A DNA stretch of 64,000 bases from Onchidella celtica (GCA_963931925.1 OZ007581.1:16610450-16674449); one strand, 5' to 3'. Counted from the stretch's first letter, positions 34,280 through 45,046 are shown. Notes: generated by a model not told the origin, from the sequence alone. Numbers and translations are program-made.

Positions 34280-36019
34280 AACCTAGAGGGTGAATAAGTA
34301 TAACAGGTGGATTACGTCATTTGTACCGTGTTTGATGACGTCAATAGAGGGAAAAACATGTAGTGACAGGATAGAGTAGATAGAAATAGTAAATAGGATA
34401 TCACTGGTGTTTTTGTGAATGGGATAGAGAGAATCAGCGGGAATATATACTAGGGGAGATGGTGGATATTGAGATGGAAAGATAATGGGCCATTGATGAA
34501 GATTAACACCACGTGTTCGACTTGGGGGTGAGAACTTATTTGTCTAAGTCACCTAGCCGTTAATTTGACAACCAATCAAGGCAGGCGTATTGATAGCATT
34601 TGGGGAGCTGGGAAAGCAGCTGACGGGGGGACTGCATTCCGTGCAGACTATCCAACTGCGAAGGAGTCAGGGGGATTCCACTTGAGCGAATCATTACCTA
34701 CAAAGTACAACATGTCTAGATGTGGATCGTCATTTAGATATCCATATGGCTGCTTTGAAATTAAACAACGCTATCGTTGACTGTTCCCTGGCTTAATAAG
34801 CCAGGGCAAGGGTGAGTGATCGAATCTCTTGATGACATTGACAATGGATAAGAAGACGAAGAGCGTGGCATTTATCCGTTAGGAGAGTTTTAATGAATCT
34901 ACCAGGAGTGATTGCCGAACAATGCAAGATTCAAAGTTAAACTGTCATCTAGAGCTGCAAATAGAGTTAATGTATGAAATACATAACTGTGATTGAATTG
35001 TCTGGGTGAGGCTGGGAGTTGCCAGCCCATCCTAGAGTTATATTTAACTGTGCCGACGTCTCCATGGCCAGCTAGACCTATAAGTTTAAATATCTGAGAT
35101 AGCCTGATGTCTCCAGAGACTATATTAATTGTCATACAGTAAGCAGTCCAGATCTTGGAAATAGAAATAATTAGTTAGATAATTAGCTAGAATTGAAGTT
35201 AAATGATATTATGGGAAACCTAGATCTAGACTTATAATGAATTACTATTGATTTGGGATTTGATGCTGCTGATATTCATCCTTACTACATGAATAGATCT
35301 AGTCGAAATCGTTAGGGAACTAACGTAATTAAAGTGTGGCGCTGCAGGCCTGATTGTTGAAATTTATTCAGTTTTTTTTTAAAGTATTTGGCGTGGTCTG
35401 GAAGTGAAGGGTCTGGCGACCAGTCAAAATGAGACGTAAGTTGCTGGTCTGGAACGGAGGAATCGGGAGATAAACATAATGGAGGAGTCAGATATCGAAT
35501 TTTTTTTAATTCTCGAAATGAAAAGTACAATCATTTCTGAACAAGAAAATGTTAATCTTGTTGGAGAATTATGACTATAAATTGGTTAAATTAAGGTTTT
35601 CCTGAGGTAAGTATGACTCAGAGTGTTGCCAAACTGTTCAGTTTTGCCGTCATTTTGACTTATTTGAATCAACTGTATTCGATATTCATATATCCGCTAC
35701 CCAAACACAACGGGTATCGTTGGAAAGCTTATTTACTGTACTTTCATCTCATTGGCTTTGTTAAAGAGCCAAGTTCAAATCCAGCCAATGGAAAACGATT
35801 TTATAGCGTAAACAAAAAGCAGGGGTCTGGGTCTTTGCCCTAGCAACGCGATCTTTGATTGGCTAGATCGTGTCACATGACCAAAAAGAGTTCCAATCTT
35901 TTTCGTTTTGACCACTTCCGCTCCACTGTTTCGGGTTCGTTTTCACCCACATTCAGTCATTTCATTCATTGCGACACGACTTATTTTATACGCTCTTACT
36001 CATTTTATTGGATTTGATC

Positions 36020-36260
36020 ATGGCCTCACGCGAGGAGACAATAGCCAAACTGTTGACTTCATCAGTCAGCGCCAACATTGGGAATGAGGACAATATTCAG
36101 AGTCTTATTGAAGACTATTTCATCAGTGAGGACGATGTTGTCTTATCTGATCCAGAGCCAGACAGCGACGGTGAATGTGATTGTGACGATGATGAAGTTC
36201 TAGACCCCAAGAACCGGCCAAAATGTGAAGATGTCGGTCCACTTTCATGTTCATGGTTGT
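36020..36260 (+). CDS. DUF7869-like gene, exon 1 (acidic N-terminus)
   Basis: The start is the ATG at 36020; an open frame extends upstream only with non-ATG starts. The exon encodes MASREETIAKLLTSSVSAN followed by a strongly acidic stretch (EDDVVLSDPEPDSDGE, CDCDDDE) and a Cys-containing end (CEDVGPLSCSW). A strong donor, GT/GTAAGT, follows 36260. The exon ends in phase 1 but the next visible exon needs a phase 2 partner, so at least one exon between them is missing, undetected or lost. Confidence 0.55.
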
Positions 36261-36907
36261 GTAAGTACATGATTGTATTCTTTATCAGTTTTGTTTCTTC
36301 CAAGCAGTACATGTATTATTATTAGATCTCAAAGACATTAGCCTGATTATCTCAATAAATTGATACTCATCAACATGTATGAGGGGGTATTATAGCAAGG
36401 AGATTCACATTATCATGAGTGAAGAAAAGAAGTGTTTTCTAGTTTCTCTTGATCATGTCTCTAGTAATGGATTGAAATCCATTATGATTTATTTAATGTA
36501 CAGTGTGTCAGGACAGATGTCATCAATACTATTTTAAACTATTTATTTTTAATCTCAAAATGGCCGAAAGAAAAAAAAATGCAAAAAAAAATAAATTTTT
36601 AGCGAATAGCTTTTTATTTGTAAAAAGAGCAAAGCAACCTGAACAAGTTTCATAAAAGAAACAGAAGAAATAAATTCAGTGCAGAGAAAGGTAATACATT
36701 TTAAAACTGGCGTATTGCCTTGTCATTAATTGAGGGAAGGAAAAGATGCAGACAAGTAAGAAAAGATAAAGTCAACAAATGAGGGCAGCTAGCACATCAT
36801 TGAATTTAACATGAAACCTGAGAATGTTAGTAGCTATGAGTGCCATATTGCCATGCAAATTGCATCTTTCCCTGTTGTAACTGTTGTAGATTTTGATACC
36901 TCCTCAG

Positions 36908-37181
36908 GATATCGACAAACAAACTGGATGCAATTAAAAAGCACATACTGGAATTTGGAGCAGTACCCAGACAATTGAAAAGTGGAGGTCGAAACAAACG
37001 TGCATTCACTCATATTGATGTGGACCGTATTGTGACATTCCTGCACTCTTATGCAGAGACACATGCTCTTGTCATGCCTGGTAGGATCCGCTCCATCAGC
37101 AGGACAGACTTGAAACTCCTGCCTTCAGTCACACAAAGGATTTTGTGCACAAACAGTACAAAGAAGCCCAGACACAATCAG
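36908..37181 (+). pseudogene. DUF7869-like gene, exon 2 with a 2-base frameshift
   Basis: Acceptor CCTCAG ends at 36907 and donor GTAATA starts at 37182. The first part reads STNKLDAIKKHILEFGAVPR and continues to HALVMPGR and LKLLPSVT. The reading that fits the family and the splice phase after that is in another frame (KDFVHKQYKEAQTQS). The switch is at CACACA (37129-37136), as if one CA had been duplicated. The second frame joins exon 3 in phase. Unless this is a sequencing or assembly error, the copy is inactive. Confidence 0.65.
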
Positions 37182-37647
37182 GTAATAGTTGTAATGTCTT
37201 TGATTGTAATTGAATAGACATTGTTTATAATCTCGGAAATAATGAAATGAACTGTATGAATGATCAGTGAATCAGAAGACGCTTTTCAATTTTCTATCTT
37301 TAAAACATCTTTAAAAATTAAAGTCAGAATTAAAACATGAACACAGCGTCCTTTTCTTTATTCCATCCTTCAACCCAAACCCTATTCCCCCAGAAAGAAG
37401 AAAGATATATAATTATAAAATTATTTTAAAAAAAAGAAAACTCGAGAGCAGACTTTTTATTGGTTCAAATTTTCTCCCCCCCCCCCCCCCCCCAACATTC
37501 ATGATCTTATAGAACTTAAACTGTTAAATTCATCCACTGAACTGGGATGATAATGACGTATCAGAAGAGTTAGGTATATTATGTATGATCTTAAATTCTT
37601 TTGTCTTCTCTTCCCTCCCCCCCCCCCTTCTAATTTTCCAATGACAG

Positions 37648-38774
37648 GACATTATGCAGTAAGCTTGAGTTCCTTCAAGCGAGAGTGGAGGAGATATTGC
37701 CCTGAAATTTACGTGACAAGGCCGATGACAGACCTCTGCTGGGTATGCCAGAACAACAATAATAAAATTCAGAGGTCAACAGGCATGTCGACAGAAGTTA
37801 AGGGCGCCCTTGTGGAACGACAGCAGCAGCACCTTTTTGAGGTCACACGAGAGAGGTCGTATTACAATTCTCTTGTGGAGGATGCCAAGCGTGTTGCTGG
37901 GGAATCTAGGATGAGTGCATTGGAGGCATCCACACCAAACAGCAGAGCGATAGAAATGCACTATAGTTTCGACTATGCTCAACAGGTGCACCTCCCCAGC
38001 AACCCACTCCAGCCAGGGCCTCTCTACTTTTTGATACCACGAAAGTGTGGTATTTTTGGTGTCTGCTGTGAGGCCATCCCACAGCAAGTAAACTTTTTAA
38101 TAGATGAGGGGATGTGCTCCAGCAAGGGCAGCAATGCTGTCATCTCCTATCTAGATTTTTTTTTCAATAACTATGGCCTCGGGGAACAGATCGTCCACCT
38201 CCACTGTGATAACTGTGCGGGGCAGAACAAAAACCAGCATGTTCTGCACTACCTTGCTTGGAGGGTGATGACTGGCCAACACAGGGAAATCAATTTGCAT
38301 TTTATGCTGCCTGGTCACACCAAGTTTGCACCTGACTGGTGTTTTGGGCTGTTAAAAAAGAAGTTTCGAATCAGCCACGTCTCCAGCCTGCAAGAGATGA
38401 GCGAAGTTGTCAACAGCAGCACACACAGGGGCATCAATTATGCACAGCTTGTTGGAGACGAGGCTGGCAACGTCCTTGTGCCAAGCTACAATTGGCACAC
38501 CTTTTTCTCCAAATCGGGCAGACCACTTCCTGGGATTAAAAGTCTACAGCATTTCCGATTTGTTCGGACAAAGCCGGGAGTGGTTGTAGCCAAAGAAGCT
38601 TTGGATGGAGTTGAGGTGGAGAGAGTGGTGCTCACTCGCCAGCCCGAGCAACCCAGACCAGATGCCATCCCACCTCCTGGACTGCCAAGGGTGAGACAGG
38701 AATATCTATTCCATCATATAAGACAATTCGTCAAGGAGGAGTGGCAGGACGTGGTGTGCCCTCGGCCGCAATAA
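37648..38774 (+). CDS. DUF7869-like gene, exon 3 (conserved domain)
   Basis: This is the terminal exon, from acceptor ATGACAG (ends 37647) to TAA at 38772-38774; a polyadenylation hexamer AATAAA overlaps the stop. About 375 residues, read without interruption. Visible motifs in order are RPMTDLCWVCQNNNN (Cys pair), a helical segment rich in Glu/Arg, SFDYAQQVHLPS, GPLYFLIPRKCGIFGVCCEA, LHCDNCAGQNKNQ (Asp at 38208-38210), FMLPGHTKFAPDWCFGLLKK and a Pro-rich tail. Asp in FDYAQ, CDNCAGQ and APDWCFG could form an RNase H-like acidic triad, as in many transposases; this is inference. Recognition of the family is from memory of its motifs. Open frames upstream of 37648 lie in the poly-C intron. Confidence 0.75.
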
Positions 38775-39815
38775 ATTTTTGTCTGTATTACCTTTAAATT
38801 GCAGTGGTAGTGATACCATGAAAACGGTTCCTGATTGTTGTTCATTGTAAATAATATTATATTTAACTTGCACTGGTGGTAAAACTACTGTGGTGTGTAA
38901 TTTTAATAATCATTAACTTGAAACTACTGTCTTATTTCAATGATCTTTAACTGACGCTGGTGGTGAGAATGTGAATTCTTGGATTTTGGAGTTTGTAATT
39001 ACTGCTGTGTACTTCCTGAGGTGTTTTTCATTGAGGGGTAAGTTGGATCTACTTTTATTACTTAAGTTCTGCAAGTAGTACTTTGTTTCCTACATCTGCA
39101 TCTTTTAGTTTTAGGGTTTCATTGTTCCCCCTTCCCTTTTCCCTTGCACTAATCTTCCACCTTTCTTCCTCTTCCTGCATTATTTGCATTGTGTGTTGAC
39201 AAAACTGCTATCCCTTTTAGCATTTTTTGTTTTTTAAATCTACTCTATATTGGATCATTGTTTTATCATGCTTTGCTAACTACTATAGTTCACTACTACC
39301 AAGGTGGTCTGTATCCTCAATTTTTTTCCTCAATTTTACCATTAGAAAATGGATGGACAGGGGGAAGGGGTACTCTAAATTCTGCATTGCTTTTTAAGAT
39401 ATAAATGATGATTTCTACTGCCAATGCTGAAAATCAGTTAGTAAATATATTACTTTAGCAGTTCAACTTCAAATTTCACACTTTTATGCATGGTTGCTAA
39501 GGAAAAACCTGGTCTGAACATGCCCGACCTTTAATCGCGATTTTCTCGGAATTTCCGCCATTGCATGGAGGCCACCCCCCGTCTCTTTAAACTGCTATAT
39601 CTCGGGCTACAATTAAGCTAGCTCAAAAATTTTTTCATCACTTGAAAGTACAATAAATAAGCTTTCCTATGACACCAAAAGCTCAGTTACAGTAAAAATC
39701 GACAAACGTCTCATTTTGACTGGTCGCGAGACAAGGTTAAATTTTAATATTAAGAATATGCAGTCGAACATACACACCAAAACAACATTAAAATACCAAC
39801 ACTTCCATCCATAAC

Positions 39816-40324
39816 ATCTGGGTTGGGACCATACACTATGTCTCCGCAATAACAGCCTGTGCTGCATCGTATTCGTAGTATATCTATTATGACTTTGACA
39901 TAATTATAGGCGGGGATGGGGTTACTATTCCGTGAGATGTCGAATAGCAAGAGATTGCTCGCCAGCGAATCCAACCCAAGTCAACATGGCGCGCATGGCC
40001 ATGTAGGCCAATCGGGGCCACGTCGATGCGTTGCACTTGTGCATGCTTGCGGACTCTAGTGTATTATAGTATCTCTATGGGCATCTCACATTATCTCCCC
40101 TCCCAAAATCTATCCTCCCTGATGATTCAGAATATCCCCCGCATAATCCAGGATATCCTAGAATAACCCCCGGATATTCTGGAATCTTCTGGTTTATCCC
40201 CCTCTATAACAGTTTATCCCCCGGGGTTAAAATAGGATGGGGGATACTTGCCAATGGGTAAGCGGCATCTTATTTTATCCACCATTACAAATTATCCCCC
40301 ACCTTTTTTTGTTTGGGGGTAGCC
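39816..40324. repeat. Degenerate TTATCCCCC minisatellite and flanks
   Basis: About 40090-40310 is built from variants of TTATCCCCC / GGATATCC-type words spaced 12-25 bases apart. 39976-40080 is the partner of the inverted pair at 30900-30990. No gene is seen. Confidence 0.5.
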
Positions 40325-41376
40325 TCCACGGTATTTGAAACCTACATGCAAAATTTAGTTTCTGAAGGTGGCCTAATAAAAAAAGCCTTCTGCGAGGAGA
40401 ATTTGTGAATTAGACAGACAGACAGACAGACAGAGTCTGCAAGATGGGGGGGGGGGGTGAACAACAACAAAACACAGTAATTCGCCACGCTTGCTGATAA
40501 TATTATAATACTATAGAGCTAGAGGGTGAACTTGGAAACATCTAAACCTCCGTAGAATTGCTCAGAGGCATTGGGCATAATGACTGTACGCTTATATTAT
40601 AAGATAAGATATATCTTTACTATCCTGTTGTCAGGAATTTGTTGACACATCATCAGTTTTACAGTACAACAATAAATACCTATCTTACTCACACCATGTA
40701 CCGCACACACACACACACACACACACACACTGTCAGAACAGTCCATCAGGAAAAGTAACAACAGCATAAATTACCACGTCAAGAAACACTTCTACTTTGA
40801 AAGGAGAATGGCAAAAGAGATCGTCTATAAGGCATAATCCTGTACAACCTACATTTAGTGTGTCCATACGTCGTTGTAGCAAGGAATAACGTTAAAGTGG
40901 TTTCGTAGGCAAGGGATGAAAAACCCTGAACAACTTTGTTTTATTTTGATAATATGAAGAAAATTATGATGTTTCTTATCATAATATAATATTCTATATT
41001 AAATGATATAAATTACATTTCACAATGTTTAACACTACAAATTATGTGTAATTTTGTTTATTTTTTAATACGAATTTTACAGTTGTAAATTCTGCCCAGT
41101 TGCGTTTTCGTTCACTGAGGTTTTTGTCTCGGTGGGATTTCGTGTCCCCCTCAGGGCTTTTGTCTGTATCCTGAGAAACATTGCCTGAAGACAGTAGAAA
41201 TTGCACATGATCCATAATTTCATTCACGTTTCCAGTCAACTAGCAGCAACAAATTAAAGACACTAGAATAAGATAATTATTGTAAATGATATTAATAATA
41301 AGGTGCTCAGTAGAGAGACTGCACAACTGTGTGAAAGAAATGGAGTTGTTCCTCAACCGCCTGCTGCAATGATATA
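40325..41376 (+). repeat. Dispersed repeat R, 3' part
   Basis: It matches the R units from GGCCTAATAAAAAAAGCCTTCTGC through a short (GACA)n, GTCTGCAAGATGGGG, the CA run near 40709-40731 and TATATAAATTACATTTCA. It then continues into a block also found at 21360-21690 and 63640-63845 (TTGTCTGTATCCTGAGAAACATTGCCT). Confidence 0.75.
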
Positions 41377-41378
41377 AT

Positions 41379-41815
41379 GGGGCACGTGGTCTAGAGGCAA
41401 GGTACTCGCCTCTCATGCCGATAGCACTGGGTTCAAATTCCGGTCGGTGCAAGCATGTTCGAATTTTTCCCTGATCCTATAGGAGGTAGGATCGAGCACC
41501 TAGTCTTCTCGGATAAGGACAAAAATCTCTGAGGGCCCCTGTGCACCTTGCGCACCTTAACGATACCTTGGCAGTTGGAAATCGAAAAGAGCAGGCCGAA
41601 CAGGTCGCTGTCCGGGGAAAATTAAATAAAATTCATCCCTACCATTCTCTCCTCTCTTCCCTCATCTCCCCCACCCCCCTCCCCCCCCCCCAAAAAAACC
41701 ACCCGCTGACCGGCCCCTACACTGTGGCAACGACGAGCCTGCTCAGGTTGTAACTGGGCTGCAATGACACAAAGGCAAATTTCCCAATTGGGATTCAAGA
41801 ACTATATAAAAATAC
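41379..41815 (+). mobile_element. tRNA-derived SINE (S4)
   Basis: The tRNA-like head is at 41379-41452 (A box GTGGTCTAGAGGC, anticodon-like CTC, B box GGTTCAAATTCC). Body and tail follow as in S2. It sits at the same place as S2 relative to the downstream ubiquitin-like locus. Confidence 0.82.
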
Positions 41816-41869
41816 AAAATACAAAATTCTGTCATTTGTCAACACAAAGGATTTCTTTTTCTAAAACAG

Positions 41870-43294
41870 GTACATCTGTGCATTAGAATAGCAACCGCGT
41901 ACATATACATATAACAGTGTGGCAAATTGGCAGACATCTGAAGATCCAGACACTAGTAAGTTGTTGATGTTAGTGCTTGATTGGCCTACATGACCAGGCA
42001 GAGTTTATGCAACTAAATAATTAAAAAACTAACACATGTGATACTAATGTTTGTCCTGTTTCCTAACAAATCATACAATTAATCTTTACTTTGCATATTG
42101 AAAATACCAACAAAAAAAAATTTATTTCATCTTTCAAGAGATAGTTTATACAGCTAACCTTCAAAGCAAAATGAAGTTAGAATCTTATATGTAAAGTGGA
42201 GAAAACTCAAGCATTTGGATTTAGTTGTATAGAGAATGTCAGAGGGGAGGGTAAATACAGGCTGCTGAAGTAAAACTCTTTTAGCCATGCTTTAATGGAG
42301 AGTTCTTAAAGATCCTGCATGCAGTTGAAGCTGAGTGACCACCGAGTAAAGCATTGTTTAGCAACAGAACTCAAGTTACTTAATTGAAAAAAAAAAGCCC
42401 TTCACACAATAATATGTTACTTTATTAGGGGGATGCTGTAAAACTCAATGTGTACCCTTTTTTCTTTTCTTTTACAGTTTCTCAGGAGCCAGAGTCGGGT
42501 TTGTATCTCGATTTGCTTGGTATCTTCTACAGTTCACGGAGTTAACTTTTAGATCAGTTTCTGTTTAAAACGATGGTTAGCTAAAGTTTTACAGAAAAAA
42601 AGCAGTGACTTCCGTATCCTTTACATCCTTTCCTTTTCAGTGCTAGTTTGGCGGCCAGCAGATGTTTTTGATGTAAAACTAATGGTTTTCTAAGCTTTTG
42701 GTTGGAATGACAGTCACTTTTTTGGATATTTTGTTCTACATTTTCTTATAATTCTTATGATTCTTCTTTCATTATATGGATGGGTTGGATATATATATAT
42801 ATAGAGAGAGAGATTTTATATTGTAAGTTCAATTGAACAAAATCAATACAAATGTGCTCCACAGATGTGAGTGCCCTGAAAGTGATTTTCATCTCAGACA
42901 TGTTGAAATTTTTATCAAATTATACTTTATTTTAATTACTGTGAATATTTCATGTTCATTATACTGTATTCGTTTTTCTGAAGTTGTTCTTTGTCAAATT
43001 TCAGTAGAGCTGGCACTGACTTTCATCAAGTTGAAAATTTTGCGTGAACTTCCGAGTGGTTTGGAAATCGAAAGGGGAATGTCTGTTGACCCCTATGATT
43101 CTGTAAGAGGAGTTTTTCTGAGTCCACTACGTGAAACTCGTAATGCAAGGACCTTCATCAAGTTGAAAATTTTGCATGAACTGCCGAGTGGTTCGGAAGT
43201 CGAAAGGGAAATGACTGTTGACCCCCATCATTCTGTAAGTGGAGTTTTTCTGAATCTATCATGCTTTACTCGTAATGCCCAGTTTTGTCTTTAA
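41870..43294 (+). pseudogene. Ubiquitin-like locus copy 3, degenerate
   Basis: The first exon (from 41870) gains an insertion and a TAA at 41912-41914. The second (42478-42541) has an extra G near 42519 and has lost its GT donor (GGAG/TTAAC instead of GGAG/GTAAC). The ubiquitin-like first-half exon is present twice in tandem: 43019 and 43151 start the same unit, a 132-bp in-frame duplication with the donor kept only as GTAAGA/GTAAGT. The second-half exon is absent because homology to the locus ends near 43875. It cannot encode the full domain. Confidence 0.75.
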
Positions 43295-43373
43295 TATCCA
43301 CTGAAGCAGGGCTCTACAATTACAATTACTGTTGTTGTTGTTGTTTTCGCCACTCTATAATCTCTGTGAGTAA

Positions 43374-43405
<32 letters not shown>

Positions 43406-43887
43406 GTGCTAACATGGCATCGGACTTGATCATAGGAAAAATATAATACATGTACTATAGTTTGATTCAAGGTAAATGAACCAAAATTTCTGATCATGTC
43501 TTGAAAGTGAACGTACCCATAGAGCCCAAATTCTGCATGGACTCCCATCTCACACGATATGCAAAATCATCTCACTCTCCATGCCAGTGGAATGGGTGTT
43601 TGCAGTTTCAAGCCACTGTTGTGCAGGTGACACCCCTCTCCCCCAACCTTGGTTCGTAAGTTCTATTGGGTTTAGATCGCAGTGATTTATGGTGGCAATC
43701 TGAGGACATCATGTACATGCTGAAGGACGGTGATATTACTGGCATAATATACGTTATCTGACAGATTCTTTTTTAATCTACCTCTCATATTTTTCCTCCA
43801 TAGTAAACAACTTAAGCTCCATGAACATATTGCAACACCATCAAACGGAAATCGCTGCACACAATTTGAATAATGTGTGTCCATAAG

Positions 43888-44179
43888 GCTGAAAGATGAA
43901 ATTCTCAGAGAACTGGAAAATGTGTACGGAATAGACACTGTTCCCGAGCCAACAGCAGCCATTTCTCAGTTCTGGACGACGTATCCTTTTGGAGGTGGAT
44001 GGACCTCATGGAGGGCAGGGTACCACTTCGATGACGTGTGGGCGACGCTTCGACGCCCGTCAACAAATTTAATGATAACGTATTCATTGTTGGAGCCGAC
44101 CTTTCGTTTTGGTCACAGGACACCTTGGATAGAGGGCGCTCTAGAAACGGTGGAATCCGTGATTACAAGCTTTTTCTAA
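43888..44179 (+). pseudogene. Flavin amine oxidase (L-amino-acid-oxidase-like) terminal exon, broken
   Basis: The acceptor-like ATAAG ends at 43887. The frame reads ELENVYG, VPEPTAAISQFW, YPFGGGW, GYHFDDVWATLRRP and, near the end, WIEGALETVESV before TAA (44177-44179). These are the C-terminal motifs of FAD-dependent monoamine and L-amino-acid oxidases, where the GW(I/V)EGA-type segment helps bind FAD. Between about 44057 and 44125 the expected sequence (NVFIVGADLSF) is in another frame, so two compensating indels have occurred. No upstream exons are present and the fragment abuts the truncated ubiquitin-like copy 3. It is a relic; in gastropods this family includes secreted defence oxidases. 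Confidence 0.78.
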
Positions 44180-44329
44180 TCCACAGCGAAGAAAACTAGA
44201 AAGAGATCGAAACAGATCATCAAGATAACTTGTTTAGATAACACATAGCTCTATAGGGCATTGTATTGATTTTAATTTTTTGAAAGATTTTTGTTTTTGT
44301 ATTAAATTTTTTTGTATTTTGTAAACTTC

Positions 44330-44740
44330 TTTAATCCCATTTGGGAAATCTGCCTTATTGTCATTGCAGCCCAGTTACAACTGGAGCAGATACGTCGTCG
44401 CCACAGTGCAGCACCGGTCGGCTTTTTTTTTTAAGGGGAGGCAGGAGGAGGAGGGAGTGGTAGGGGTAAATTTTATTAAATTTTGCCCGGGCAGCGGCCT
44501 ATTCAGCGTGCTCTACTCGATTTCCAACTGCCAAGGTATCTTTAACGTGCGCAACGTGCACACGGGCCCTCCGAGTTTTTCATCCCTTTTCCGTGAAGAC
44601 TAGGTGCTCGATCCTACCTACCATAGGATCAGGGGCAGGAAAATATGAGAAAAATCCCGCATTCCAACATGCCTGCACCGACCGGGATTTGAACCCGGCA
44701 CCCTCGGCATGAGAGGTAAGCACCTTGCCTCTAGGCACGT
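44330..44740 (-). mobile_element. tRNA-derived SINE (S5)
   Basis: This is a near full-length minus-strand copy: tRNA-like head about 44678-44740 (B box GGTTCAAATCCC), body, and the conserved tail (CAGTTGTAACTGGGCTGCAATGAC-type block, read here in parts) near 44360-44400. Confidence 0.8.
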
Positions 44741-44984
44741 GTTATCTACAGATTTAATACATTAAAACTAGTCTTCAAAAAAGAGATTTCTATGTGATTT
44801 TTATTATTATTATCTTTTTTTGTTTTTTTTTGCTTCGTTTTGTCCTGAACTTATATACTTTACCACACATAGAGTGAATATTTTGAAAAATAATTTTAGG
44901 AAAACGAAGTGTTTAACCGTCGATAACTGGTTTACGGTCTTTATTTTGGAAAAATTCCTACACATTTATACAGGGCCCACAATA

Positions 44985-45046
44985 ACGTGCTAGTTAGTAT
45001 CTTCGCCTGTCAATCGGGTGACCGTGGTTCGATTCTCAGCCGAGTT
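44985..45046 (+). tRNA. tRNA-Asp-like relic (pseudo-tRNA)
   Basis: TAGTTAGTAT, TCGCCTGTCA and GTGGTTCGATTC follow in the order of a tRNA-Asp(GTC), with anticodon GTC inside CCTGTCA. The D arm is shortened by about ten bases, and the anticodon and acceptor stems do not pair fully. Not expected to be functional; it may be the head of a different SINE. Confidence 0.4.

Larger units (their letters stand above)
35411..39732 (+). mobile_element. DNA transposon carrying a DUF7869-like gene (4322 bp)
   Basis: The terminal inverted repeats are 35411-35437 and 39706-39732, 27 bp with one mismatch, starting GTCT(G/C)GCGACCAGTCAAAA. AAGG flanks both sides (35407-35410 and 39733-39736), a 4-bp target duplication. 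A second inverted pair of 25 bp with one mismatch lies inside, 311 bp from the left end and 65 bp from the right end (35722-35746, 39643-39667). The only substantial gene is the multi-exon frame 36020-38774, on the same strand. The host DNA on either side is one LTR, so this is a discrete insertion. A 4-bp duplication is known for Sola and Ginger and for some Academ elements, but the coding sequence does not look like those transposases. Whether the DUF7869-like protein is the transposase is inference. Confidence 0.85.
34280..39815 (+). mobile_element. LTR of the Gmr1-like family, split by a DNA transposon
   Basis: 34500-35410 shares with the LTRs at 18939-20308 and 59639-60927 the hairpin CCCTGG...CCAGGG (34785-34805), the block GAGGCTGGGAGTTGCCAGCC (35008-35027), and the GCTGCAGG...TTTATTCAG and GGCGTGG blocks. 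After the 4.3-kb insertion the LTR resumes at 39737 (ATATGCAGTCGAACA) and ends ...CCATAACA at 39815. The left boundary is approximate and no matching target duplication was found. Confidence 0.6.

Noticed and set aside
35969-36019. Longer N-terminus for the DUF7869-like exon 1
   Set aside because: The upstream extension lacks an ATG; the first in-frame ATG is at 36020.
36261-36907. A further exon between exons 1 and 2 of the DUF7869-like gene
   Set aside because: The phases call for one, but no stretch with both splice sites and family-like residues could be found by eye.
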